Below are positions 52,905 to 61,297 of a stretch of 64,000 nucleotides of DNA, piece after piece (positions within the stretch are counted from its first letter, which is position 1; each line of letters starts with the position of its first letter). Source of the stretch: Sphingopyxis terrae subsp. terrae NBRC 15098 (GTDB lineage: Bacteria > Pseudomonadota > Alphaproteobacteria > Sphingomonadales > Sphingomonadaceae). The translations under genes and the position numbers were made by a program. The stretch covers positions 1,869,001 to 1,933,000 of the forward strand of contig NZ_CP013342.1 of assembly GCF_001610975.1 (NCBI RefSeq). The letters run 5' to 3'. Under the pieces are notes generated by a model, which made no database searches, had not been told where the DNA came from, and saw only the letters and a program-made list of their open reading frames with translations.

Positions 52905-53786
52905 ATGCGTGCAGTTTCCATGAAATCGAAGCGATTGTTGTTGCTGGCGATGCTTGCCGGCTCGGTCAGCACCGCAGTGGCGGTGCAAGCGCAGGATGCG
53001 CCCGAAAGCGACGGGTCTTTGCTCGTAACCGGCGCCGCGCCGCCAGATATGGCGCAGATGGCCGAAGGCCCGAAGGTCGAAGGCATCATCTCGGCGCGCA
53101 GCGGCGACCGGATGCAGGTGACGACCGCCGACGGCAGCAACACCGTGATCACCATCGCCGACGCCACGACGATCAAGTCGAGCGGCGGCTTCCTGGGCCT
53201 GAACCGCGACAAGCTCGGTGCCGAAGCGCTGCTCAACGGCCTTCCCGTGTCGGTCGAGACGCGCCAGTGGGAAGGCGGGCTGGTCGCCAGCCAGATCGAT
53301 CTCAAGAGTAAGGATCTGCGCACCGCCTCGATGATCCGCAACGGGACCGATCAGCGGTTCGCCGAACAGACCGCGGCCACCGAAGCGCTGCGCGGCCGGA
53401 TGGGCGACATTGACCAGTATAATGTGAAAGCCACGACGACGGTGAATTTCGACACCGGCCAGTCGGTCCTGTCGCCGCAGGCGAAATCCGATCTGTGCGC
53501 GGTCGCGCAGCAGGCGGAAAGCATGGACAATGCCCTGCTGCTCGTCGTCGGCTACACCGATTCGACCGGCAGCGAGGAACTCAATCAGCAGCTCAGCGAA
53601 AAGCGCGCCGGACGCGTGGTGAATTATCTGCAGCAGGCGTGCGGCTGGAAGCCCTATCGCATGCTCACGCCGACCGGAATGGCCGAAGCCGATCCGGCAG
53701 CGAGCAACGACACGGTCGAAGGCAAGGCGCAGAATCGCCGCGTGGCCGTAAATATCCTCGTCAGCAAGGGGCTCGACGGCCTCTAA
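52905..53786 (+). CDS. OmpA-family domain protein, secreted
   Basis: The 293-residue protein has a signal peptide (KRLLLLAMLAGSVSTAVAVQAQ), a beta-rich middle domain related to DUF5666-like folds ('VEGIISARSGDRMQVTTADGS'), and a C-terminal OmpA peptidoglycan-binding domain ('VNFDTGQSVLSPQAK', 'VVGYTDSTGSEELNQQLSEKRAGRVVNYL', 'KAQNRRVAVNI'). The GYTDSTG..N..LSE.RA lines hold the diaminopimelate-binding residues. It probably tethers the envelope. AAGGAG precedes the start; a hairpin follows the stop. Confidence 0.88.
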   Translation: MRAVSMKSKRLLLLAMLAGSVSTAVAVQAQDAPESDGSLLVTGAAPPDMAQMAEGPKVEGIISARSGDRMQVTTADGSNTVITIADATTIKSSGGFLGLNRDKLGAEALLNGLPVSVETRQWEGGLVASQIDLKSKDLRTASMIRNGTDQRFAEQTAATEALRGRMGDIDQYNVKATTTVNFDTGQSVLSPQAKSDLCAVAQQAESMDNALLLVVGYTDSTGSEELNQQLSEKRAGRVVNYLQQACGWKPYRMLTPTGMAEADPAASNDTVEGKAQNRRVAVNILVSKGLDGL

Positions 53787-53799
53787 GCCAGACACACGC

Positions 53800-53821
53800 G
53801 GGGCGGGTTCACGCCCGCCCC
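53800..53821 (+). terminator. GC-rich hairpin after the OmpA-domain gene
   Basis: GGGGCGGG (53800-53807) and CCCGCCCC (53814-53821) form an 8-bp stem with a TTCACG loop, 14 bases after the stop codon. There is no T run, so it is a weak or rho-assisted terminator at best. Confidence 0.5.
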
Positions 53822-53886
53822 GCCCCATGGGCGGGCGCGAAGGGGAAGGGGTTGCCGCGGCGCGGCGTCGGCGCCACATCTTGCGC

Positions 53887-56295
53887 ATGTCGCTTCCCGC
53901 TCCCTTCGCCGGCTGGTTCGCGCACCGCGGGTGGCGGCTGCGGCGGCACCAGGCCGACATGCTCACGGCGGCGCAGCGCGGCGAAAGCGCGCTCCTCGTG
54001 GCGGCGACCGGCGCCGGCAAGACATTGGCCGGCTTTCTCCCCAGTCTGATCGACCTTGCGGCCAACCCGTCCGACCGGTTGCACACCCTCTATGTCTCGC
54101 CGCTCAAGGCGCTGGCCGCCGATGTCGAGCGCAACCTGCTCGGTCCGATCGCCGACATGGATCTCGACATCAGCGTTGAGAGCCGGAGCGGCGATACCAG
54201 TTCGGACAAAAAGGCGCGCCAGCGCAGTCGGCCGCCCAATATCCTGCTGACCACCCCCGAATCGCTGTCGCTGCTGCTCTCCTACCCCGACAGCTTCGCG
54301 ATGTTCGCCGATCTGAAGACGGTGGTCATCGATGAAATCCACGCCTTCGCGACCGGCAAGCGCGGCGATCTGCTCAGCCTCGCGCTCGCGCGCCTCGAAC
54401 GCGTCGCGCCGGGGCTGCGGCGCGTCGGCCTGTCGGCGACGATTGCTGATGCGGACGCCTATCGCGCCTGGCTCGCGCCCGAGGGCGATCCGGCGCGCGT
54501 GACGCTGGTCGAGGGCGAGCGCGGCGCCGATCCCGACATTTCGATCCTGCTGCCTGAAGGGGCGGTGCCGTGGGCGGGGCATTCGGGACGCTATGCGGTG
54601 CATCAGGTGATGGCCGAAATCGCGAAGAACCGCACGACGATCATCTTCTGCAACACCCGCGGGCTGGCCGAGCTGATTTTCCAGGAATTGTGGAAGGTCA
54701 ACGACCTGTCGCTGCCGATCGCGATCCATCACGGCAGCCTCGACCGCGAGGCGCGCCAGCGCGCCGAAAACGCCATGGCCGAGGGGAGATTGCGGGCGCT
54801 CGTCGCGACCTCCAGCCTCGATCTCGGGCTCGACTGGGGCGATGTCGACTGCGTGATCCAGATGGGGGCGCCCAAGGGTTCGTCGCGGCTGCTCCAGCGC
54901 ATCGGCCGCGCGAACCACCGGCTCGACGAACCGAGCCGGGCGCTGATCGTGCCGGGCAATCGCTTCGAATATCTTGAGGCGCGCGCCGCACTCGACGCGG
55001 TCGAGGCGGGCGAGCGCGATGCCGATCGCTTCCGCCCCGGCGCGCTCGACGTGCTAGCGCAGCATGTCATGGCCCTCGCGTGCGCCGCACCCTTCCGCGA
55101 GGAGGATCTGCTCGCCGAAATCCGCGGTGCGCAGCCCTATCGCTGGATCGACGCCGCGCTCTTTGCGCGCCTGCTCGGTTTTGTGCGCGACGGCGGCTAT
55201 GCGCTTAAAAGCTATGATCGCTTCCGCCGCTTGGCGCCCGACGGGCAGGGCGGCTGGCGCATCGCGCACCCCCGGCTCGCGGCGCAGCACCGGCTAAACG
55301 CCGGCATCATCGTCGACGCCCCCACACTCGACGTGCGCTTCAAGAACGGACGGCGCCTCGGCAGCGTCGAGGAATATTTCGCGAGCACGCTGACCGCGGG
55401 CGACACCTTCGCCTTCGCCGGCCTCAGCCTCGAGGTCGAGACGATCCGCGACACTGACCTCATCGTGCGCGCAACGACGCGTCCGGCGCGTATTCCCTCC
55501 TATGTCGGGGCGCGGATGGCGCTGTCGTCGCGCCTCGCCGACCGGGTGCGCGCTTTCCTGGCCGATCCGGCGAGCTGGCGGCGATTTCCAGAGGATGTGC
55601 GCTTTTGGCTCGAGATGCAGGCGCTGCGCTCGGTGCTGCCGCGCCCCGGCGAACTGCTCGTCGAAACCTTCCCGCACGAGGGCGCGCATTATCTTGTCTG
55701 CTATCCGTTCGAGGGGTGGAACGCGCACCAGTCGCTCGGCATGCTGCTGTCGAAACGGATGGAGCGCGCGGGGCTCCAGCCGCTCGGCTTCGTCGCCTCC
55801 GACTATGCGCTCGCGCTCTGGTCGCTGAAACCGGTCGCGCATCCCGAGGCGCTGTTCGACGCGACCATATTGGAAGGCGAGTTCGTCGAATGGGTCGAAA
55901 ATTCGCACCTCCTGAAGCGCGCATTCCGCGAGGTTGCGGTGATCGGCGGGCTGATCGAACGCCAGCATCCGGGCAAGCGCAAGACGGGCAAGCAGGTGAC
56001 CTTTTCGACCGACCTCATCTTCGACGTCCTGCGCAAATATGAACCCGATCATCTGCTGATCGAAGCCGCCTGGGCCGACGCGCGCGAGCGGCTCACCGAC
56101 GTCGCGCGGCTCGGCGACCTGCTCGACCGCGCGGCGGGGACGATGGTGCATCAAAGGCTCGATCGCATCAGCCCGCTCGCGATCCCGGTGCTGGTGCTGA
56201 TCGGGCGCGAAAATGTCGCGGCCTCGGACCTCGACGACGCGCTGCTTGGCGAGCTCGCCGATACGCTCGCGGCAACCGCGATGGGGAGCGAATGA
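53887..56295 (+). CDS. Ligase-associated DNA damage response DEXH-box helicase (Lhr-like)
   Basis: The 802-residue superfamily 2 helicase has Walker A AATGAGKT (about residue 40), the DEIH box VVIDEIHAF, motif III VGLSATI and motif VI 'QRIGRANHRLDE', then the long winged-helix and beta C-terminal region of Lhr proteins. This shorter Lhr-like form is associated with an ATP-dependent DNA ligase and the nuclease PdeM in bacteria and acts in DNA repair. Here PdeM follows but is separated by a protease gene. The start at 53887 is chosen from the conserved N-terminus; ATG 53827 would add 20 basic residues. Confidence 0.92.
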   Translation: MSLPAPFAGWFAHRGWRLRRHQADMLTAAQRGESALLVAATGAGKTLAGFLPSLIDLAANPSDRLHTLYVSPLKALAADVERNLLGPIADMDLDISVESRSGDTSSDKKARQRSRPPNILLTTPESLSLLLSYPDSFAMFADLKTVVIDEIHAFATGKRGDLLSLALARLERVAPGLRRVGLSATIADADAYRAWLAPEGDPARVTLVEGERGADPDISILLPEGAVPWAGHSGRYAVHQVMAEIAKNRTTIIFCNTRGLAELIFQELWKVNDLSLPIAIHHGSLDREARQRAENAMAEGRLRALVATSSLDLGLDWGDVDCVIQMGAPKGSSRLLQRIGRANHRLDEPSRALIVPGNRFEYLEARAALDAVEAGERDADRFRPGALDVLAQHVMALACAAPFREEDLLAEIRGAQPYRWIDAALFARLLGFVRDGGYALKSYDRFRRLAPDGQGGWRIAHPRLAAQHRLNAGIIVDAPTLDVRFKNGRRLGSVEEYFASTLTAGDTFAFAGLSLEVETIRDTDLIVRATTRPARIPSYVGARMALSSRLADRVRAFLADPASWRRFPEDVRFWLEMQALRSVLPRPGELLVETFPHEGAHYLVCYPFEGWNAHQSLGMLLSKRMERAGLQPLGFVASDYALALWSLKPVAHPEALFDATILEGEFVEWVENSHLLKRAFREVAVIGGLIERQHPGKRKTGKQVTFSTDLIFDVLRKYEPDHLLIEAAWADARERLTDVARLGDLLDRAAGTMVHQRLDRISPLAIPVLVLIGRENVAASDLDDALLGELADTLAATAMGSE

Positions 56296-56312
56296 CGGGG
56301 TTGGTCGCACGA

Positions 56313-56341
56313 TTGCTGAAAATCGCGAAGGGGCGTATTAT
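56313..56341 (+). promoter_or_regulatory. Promoter of the retropepsin-like gene
   Basis: TTGCTG (56313-56318), 17 bases, then TATTAT (56336-56341) is a sigma-70-type promoter in the 77-base gap after the helicase gene. It lies about 30 bases upstream of the start codon, so the leader is short and the gene is probably transcribed independently of the helicase. Confidence 0.6.
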
Positions 56342-56372
56342 AAGCGTATAACAATAAAGAGAGGATGCCGCC

Positions 56373-57431
56373 ATGAAGCATAATGTGCATCGCCCCGCGC
56401 TGATGGCGTTGTTGCTCGCCGCACCGCTGTTGATCGGATCGGCCCAGCCTGCCGGCGCGCCGGCAGCGCCCGCAGCACCTGCCGCTCCCCCGGCCGCCGC
56501 GGAGCCAACTCCCGATATGGTTGTCGATCCCGCAACCGGCGCGCTCATTCCCTTCATTCAACCCTTCGATCTCGATGCGACGCGGCGCATGGCGGTCGAT
56601 GTCATGATTGGTGGGCAAGGCCCATTCTCCTTCCTCGTCGATACCGGAGCTGAGCGGACGGTAATCGCGCGCGAACTGGCGGATCGGCTGAAGCTGGCGC
56701 CGGGCGAACAGCTCCGGCTGGCGACCATCGGCGGCTCTGCGACCGTCCCCAGCTTTCGGGTCGCCGCCCTGCAGATGACCGACCTTGAGATGACCGGCTT
56801 GGTCGCGCCCGCCTTCTACGGCCGCCATATCGGGGCCGCAGGCCTGATCGGCGTCGATATGCTCGAAGACCGGCGCGTGCTGATCGACTTTCGCAAGCAG
56901 CACATGGAGATACTGGCAACGCGAAAGCGTGCTACACCGATTATCCGCGACGACGACGCCATCGTCGTCACCGCGCGCAATGCCGCGGGCCGCCTTATCC
57001 TGTCCGACGCCCGGCTCGATGGAAAGCGCATCGACCTCATCGTCGATACGGGCGCGCAGACGAGCGTCGGAAATCTGGCGTTGCAGCGACTGGTTGCGGC
57101 GAAGCGCGCCAACCGCGTGCCCTTTGTCGAGACTATGCTGAGCGCCGTGACCGGCGAGGCGGTTTCTGCGACGCGGACGGCGATCAAGCGGATTACGGTC
57201 AAGGGTCTGGACCTCAACGACTTGCCCGTTAGCTTCGCTGACAGCCAAGCCTTTCGCGCGCTGGGTCTCGATGATCGGCCGGCCTTGCTGCTGGGGATGG
57301 ACAGCATGTCACTGTTTGACCGGATCGAGATCGATTTCCCCAACCGCCGCGTCGTCTTCGATTTGCCGAGCGGTGCGAACCGCGAGACCGGCCAGCGTTT
57401 CGCGCTCAACAATGCGAGGAGCGGGAGCTAG
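56373..57431 (+). CDS. Double retropepsin-like aspartic protease, secreted
   Basis: The 352-residue protein has a signal peptide and Pro/Ala linker (LMALLLAAPLLIGSAQPAGA, then APAAPAAPAAPPAAAEP), and two retropepsin-type halves. The first has FLVDTGAERTVI (about 89-100) and 'GLIGVDMLEDRRVLIDF'; the second has LIVDTGAQTSVG (about 226-237) and 'LLLGMDSMSLFDRIEIDF'. DTGA is the catalytic motif of retroviral-like proteases, so a monomer could form one two-Asp active site. Substrate unknown. AGAGAGGA precedes the start. It splits the helicase and nuclease genes. Confidence 0.88.
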   Translation: MKHNVHRPALMALLLAAPLLIGSAQPAGAPAAPAAPAAPPAAAEPTPDMVVDPATGALIPFIQPFDLDATRRMAVDVMIGGQGPFSFLVDTGAERTVIARELADRLKLAPGEQLRLATIGGSATVPSFRVAALQMTDLEMTGLVAPAFYGRHIGAAGLIGVDMLEDRRVLIDFRKQHMEILATRKRATPIIRDDDAIVVTARNAAGRLILSDARLDGKRIDLIVDTGAQTSVGNLALQRLVAAKRANRVPFVETMLSAVTGEAVSATRTAIKRITVKGLDLNDLPVSFADSQAFRALGLDDRPALLLGMDSMSLFDRIEIDFPNRRVVFDLPSGANRETGQRFALNNARSGS

Positions 57432-57488
57432 CAAAGCGATCGGTTCGTGGCGCTTGCCCGCGGCGCGGTAGCGCGCCATAGCGGCGCG

Positions 57489-58205
57489 ATGCCGCCCGCG
57501 CCCGCCTTCGACTTTGCCGGCCAGACCTTTCACCTGCATGCCGAACGGGCGCTGTTCTGGCCCCGGCACGGGGCGCTGATCGTCGCCGACCTGCATCTCG
57601 AAAAGGCGAGCTGGTATGCCGCGCGCGGCCAGCCGCTGCCGCCCTACGACAGTCAGGATACGCTCGACCGGCTGACCGATCTTGCGCGGCGGACGGGCGC
57701 GCGCGCCGTCTGGTGTCTGGGCGACAGTTTTCATGATCGGACCGCGGACGAGCGCATCGCGCCGGCGACGGCCGACCGGCTGCGCGCGCTGGGGGCGATG
57801 ACCGAACTTGTCTGGGTCGCCGGCAATCACGACGGGCTGACCGCCGGGGCATGGGGCGGGACGATCGCCGACGCGCTGTGCGTCGATGGCATCATGCTGC
57901 GCCACCAATGCTGCCCGAAAGAGGCGTGGCCCGAGATATCGGGACATTTTCACCCCAAGCTGCGGCTGCAGCTTCGCGGCCGCCCGGTGTCGCGCCCCTG
58001 CTTTGCGCATGACGCCAAGCGCTTGATCCTGCCTGCTTTTGGCAGTCTGACCGGCGGCCTCGACGTATTCGACCCGGCGATCGCTGCCAATTTTGCCGGT
58101 TCCTATCATGCGGCGCTAAATGCGCAGGGGCGGTTGCTTGCCTTTCCCTCGACCGCGGCAACCCACGATGACGCTACGGCAAGCAAAAGGGCGGCGACGC
58201 GATAG
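57489..58205 (+). CDS. pdeM: Ligase-associated DNA damage response endonuclease PdeM
   Basis: The 238-residue metallophosphoesterase has the metal-binding set 'LIVADLHLEKASW' (Asp, His), 'CLGDSFHD' (Asp), 'VAGNHDG' (Asn, His) and 'ISGHFHPK' (His). PdeM works with the Lhr-like helicase in a repair cluster. A GTG 14 codons upstream (57447) would give a longer form with an Arg/Ala-rich front. It is 57 bases after the retropepsin stop, so it may share that transcript. Confidence 0.9.
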   Translation: MPPAPAFDFAGQTFHLHAERALFWPRHGALIVADLHLEKASWYAARGQPLPPYDSQDTLDRLTDLARRTGARAVWCLGDSFHDRTADERIAPATADRLRALGAMTELVWVAGNHDGLTAGAWGGTIADALCVDGIMLRHQCCPKEAWPEISGHFHPKLRLQLRGRPVSRPCFAHDAKRLILPAFGSLTGGLDVFDPAIAANFAGSYHAALNAQGRLLAFPSTAATHDDATASKRAATR

Positions 58206-58364
58206 CGGCCTGCGGAGCCGTATAGCGCCTTGACCGGGCTGTGGCCAAAAAGCATCACCTGTCCAAAAACGTCGAAAAAGCAGGGGTCTCGCTGGAATGG
58301 GCCGCCATTTGCGGTATGACATAAGGGCAACGAAAAAAGAAATTATCTGAGAGGAGTGCCCAAA

Positions 58365-61181
58365 GTGACATCATCTTCCCTACTGAATGCCCGTCTGCTT
58401 CGCACGACCGCGCTCGGCGTGTCGATTGCCGTCGCGGCCGTCTCGGCGCCCGCCTTTGCGCAGGATGCCACCACCGATAACGCCGAAGACACCGCCAATG
58501 CGATCGTCGTGACCGCGCAGGGCCGTTCGCAGCTGCTGTCAGACGTGCCGGTCGCCATTTCGGCGGTCAGCGCCGAAACGCTGCAGAACAGCGGCGCCAA
58601 CGACATTCGCCAGCTCAACCAGGTCGCGCCGTCGCTGCTCGTTTCGTCGACGGGCTCGGAAGCCAATGGCTCGGCGCGTATCCGCGGCATCGGTACCGTC
58701 GGCGACAACCCGGGTCTCGAAAGTTCGGTTCCGGTCTTCATCGACGGCGTCTATCGCTCGCGTTCGGGCATCGGCCTCAACGAACTGGGTGAGATTGACC
58801 GCGTCGAAGTCCAGCGCGGCCCCCAGGGCACGCTCGGCGGACGCAACTCGTCGGCGGGCCTGATCAGCATCTATTCGAAAAAGCCCGACTTCAACTTCGG
58901 CGCCAGCGGCGAAATAACCTATGGCAACTATGACTATTGGCGCCTGAGCGGCAGCGTTACCGGCCCGATCACCGACAAGGTCGCGGCGCGCCTCGACGGC
59001 GTCTGGGTGAAGCGCGACGGCTTTTTGCGCGACACGACGAACAATACCGACGTCAACAACCGCGACCGCTATTTCCTGCGCGGCCAGCTTTTGTTCGAAC
59101 CGACCGACGCGCTGTCGATCCGGTTGATCGCCGACTACACCTATCGCAACGAAAAATGCTGCGGCGCGATCTATGTCGACAACAGCGTTAACCCGTACAT
59201 CGGCAATCTCAACAATCCGTCGACGCCGCTGTCGACCGGAGCGACAGGAACGCCGCCAAACGTGCCGCAGCCCGATGGCAATAATATTATTAACGTTCTG
59301 CGCGACCTTGGTCAGCCGCTCGGCGCCTTCAGCCAAGGTTACAGCCGCGATCTGTCGGTCAGCGCGGGCCGCAGCTTCGCTGGCAAGACCAAGGATTATG
59401 GCTTCTCGGGCCAGGTCGACTGGGATCTCGGTGGCGCTACGCTGACTTCGATCACCGGCTATCGCGAATATCGCTCGGGCCAGGCGGGTGACCTCGACTA
59501 TGGCGCTGTCGACATTCTCTATCGCGCGCCGAGCGACGATGCCTATCGCCAGTTCCACACGTTCACCCAGGAAGTGCGTCTGCAGGGTGAAGCATTCGAT
59601 GGCAAACTCGACTGGCTCGTCGGTGGTTTCTATGCCAATGAAAAGCTGACTGTTCGCGACAATCTGCGCTTCGGCACACAATATGGCCGCTTCGCCGCGT
59701 GCCGCCTTATCTCGGGCGGGGCGCTTGCGGGGCTCTATTCGCCGACGTCAGCCGGCTGTGTCGCTGCCCGACCGGCCGCTTTTGGCGCGGCTTCGCCGGC
59801 GATTTATGCGGCACTCGATCAACTTGATGGCATCAGCGACAAGGGCAGCATCAATGATCGCTACCGCCAGGACGATACCAACTGGGCGCTTTTCACCCAC
59901 AATATCTTCCACATCACCGACAAGCTCGATCTGACGCTGGGCGTGCGTTATACCCACGATAAGAAGAAGTTCGCGGCGACGTTTACCAACGACAATCAGG
60001 CGTGCGTCAACGTCCAGAATCTGGTCGGCGGTTTTCTTGGTGTCGCTGCGTTGCAGCCGGTTTCTGCGGGGCTGATCGGGCTTGCCTGTCAAGGCAACTC
60101 GACTGCCGAATTGAACGGTGTTTCGATCAACGATCAGCGCAGCGAAGACAAGTGGACCGGCACCGCGATCCTTTCGTACAAGCCGGTCGACGATCTGTTG
60201 GTCTACGCCAGCTATGCCCGCGGTTACAAAGCCGGCGGCTTCAATCTCGACCGATCGGCGCTGAAAAATCCGATCCAGATCGTTGGCGGCGTTCCGACCT
60301 GGTCCTTTGCCCAGGCGGGCGGGGCGCAGTCGCTCGTGGGCAATCTGCAGTTCGACCCGGAAACGGTCGACAGCTACGAACTAGGCGCCAAATATTCGAC
60401 CGGGCCGTTCAGCGCAGGTCTGACCTTCTTCCGTTCGGATTTCAGCAGCTTCCAGCTCAACACGTTTAACGGCAGCGTGTTCCTCGTGCAGAACGTCAAC
60501 GGCTGTTCGGCTGATCTCAACGGAGCCGATCGCGATCAGAGCAAGTTCACCGGTTCGCCGAACTATAATGCTGCGGCCGCTACAACCGGTGCGTGTGCAG
60601 CCGACAATGTGGGCTGGGGCGTTCGTACGCAGGGCTTCGAACTCGAAGCTTCACTGGTTCCTGCTCGCGACTTCCGTATGACTGCCGGTCTGACGTATGC
60701 GCGGACAAAATATCGCAATAACCTTGTCGGCAATGCTTCGGGCGCTCCGCTCGATCAGGCACTGCGCCAGCTCCCCGGAAACAATCTGTCGAATGCGCCC
60801 GAACTGGTCGCGACCGGCAGCGTGACCTGGACGCCCGAAATCGGCAGCAGCGGTCTGACCGGCCTCGTCTATATCGATGGTCGCATGACCAGCGATTACA
60901 ACACGGGTTCGGACCTCTTCCCGCAAAAGGAACAGGACGGGTATGCGATCTTCAATGCCCGCGTCGGCGTTCGCGGCCCTGACGAAAAGTGGGGCATCGA
61001 ATTCTGGGCGCAGAACTTGTTCAACAAGCAATATGCGCAGGTTGCCTTCAACTCGCCCTTCCAGGAAGGCGGCGTGAGCAGCGCATTCTCGGATCCCCAG
61101 TATCCGGGTGGGCGCCAGATCTTCTCGCAGTTCCTTGCCGAACCGCGCACCTATGGCGTGACGCTGCGCGGCAAGTTCTGA
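58365..61181 (+). CDS. TonB-dependent outer-membrane receptor
   Basis: The 938-residue receptor has a signal peptide (LLRTTALGVSIAVAAVSAPAFAQ), a TonB box (ANAIVVTAQ), a plug ('QNSGANDIRQLNQVAPSLLVSS', 'IRGIGTVGDNPG', 'VQRGPQGTLGGRNSSAGLISIYSKKP') and a 22-strand barrel ending in a terminal Phe (GVTLRGKF). It belongs to the large 'OMR' type that Sphingomonadales have in many copies. No transport or catabolic gene is beside it, so the ligand is unknown. GTG 58365 is chosen since GAGGAG lies 8 bases before; GTG 58356 overlaps that site. Confidence 0.92.
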   Translation: MTSSSLLNARLLRTTALGVSIAVAAVSAPAFAQDATTDNAEDTANAIVVTAQGRSQLLSDVPVAISAVSAETLQNSGANDIRQLNQVAPSLLVSSTGSEANGSARIRGIGTVGDNPGLESSVPVFIDGVYRSRSGIGLNELGEIDRVEVQRGPQGTLGGRNSSAGLISIYSKKPDFNFGASGEITYGNYDYWRLSGSVTGPITDKVAARLDGVWVKRDGFLRDTTNNTDVNNRDRYFLRGQLLFEPTDALSIRLIADYTYRNEKCCGAIYVDNSVNPYIGNLNNPSTPLSTGATGTPPNVPQPDGNNIINVLRDLGQPLGAFSQGYSRDLSVSAGRSFAGKTKDYGFSGQVDWDLGGATLTSITGYREYRSGQAGDLDYGAVDILYRAPSDDAYRQFHTFTQEVRLQGEAFDGKLDWLVGGFYANEKLTVRDNLRFGTQYGRFAACRLISGGALAGLYSPTSAGCVAARPAAFGAASPAIYAALDQLDGISDKGSINDRYRQDDTNWALFTHNIFHITDKLDLTLGVRYTHDKKKFAATFTNDNQACVNVQNLVGGFLGVAALQPVSAGLIGLACQGNSTAELNGVSINDQRSEDKWTGTAILSYKPVDDLLVYASYARGYKAGGFNLDRSALKNPIQIVGGVPTWSFAQAGGAQSLVGNLQFDPETVDSYELGAKYSTGPFSAGLTFFRSDFSSFQLNTFNGSVFLVQNVNGCSADLNGADRDQSKFTGSPNYNAAAATTGACAADNVGWGVRTQGFELEASLVPARDFRMTAGLTYARTKYRNNLVGNASGAPLDQALRQLPGNNLSNAPELVATGSVTWTPEIGSSGLTGLVYIDGRMTSDYNTGSDLFPQKEQDGYAIFNARVGVRGPDEKWGIEFWAQNLFNKQYAQVAFNSPFQEGGVSSAFSDPQYPGGRQIFSQFLAEPRTYGVTLRGKF

Positions 61182-61221
61182 TCGCGTAACATGCGGCCGG
61201 CTTGTCCGGCCGAATAAGGGA

Positions 61222-61260
61222 CCGCCCGTTTGCCGAAAGGCATGCGGGCGGCTCTTTTTT
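61222..61260 (+). terminator. Rho-independent terminator of the TonB-dependent receptor gene
   Basis: CCGCCCG (61222-61228) pairs with CGGGCGG (61245-61251), with an inner GCC/GGC stem in the loop, and is followed by CTCTTTTTT. A second hairpin (GGCCGG...CCGGCC, about 61197-61212) precedes it. Confidence 0.85.
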
Positions 61261-61297
61261 GTGGAACCTTTGCGCCGACCCTGCATAGGCTGGGGGC

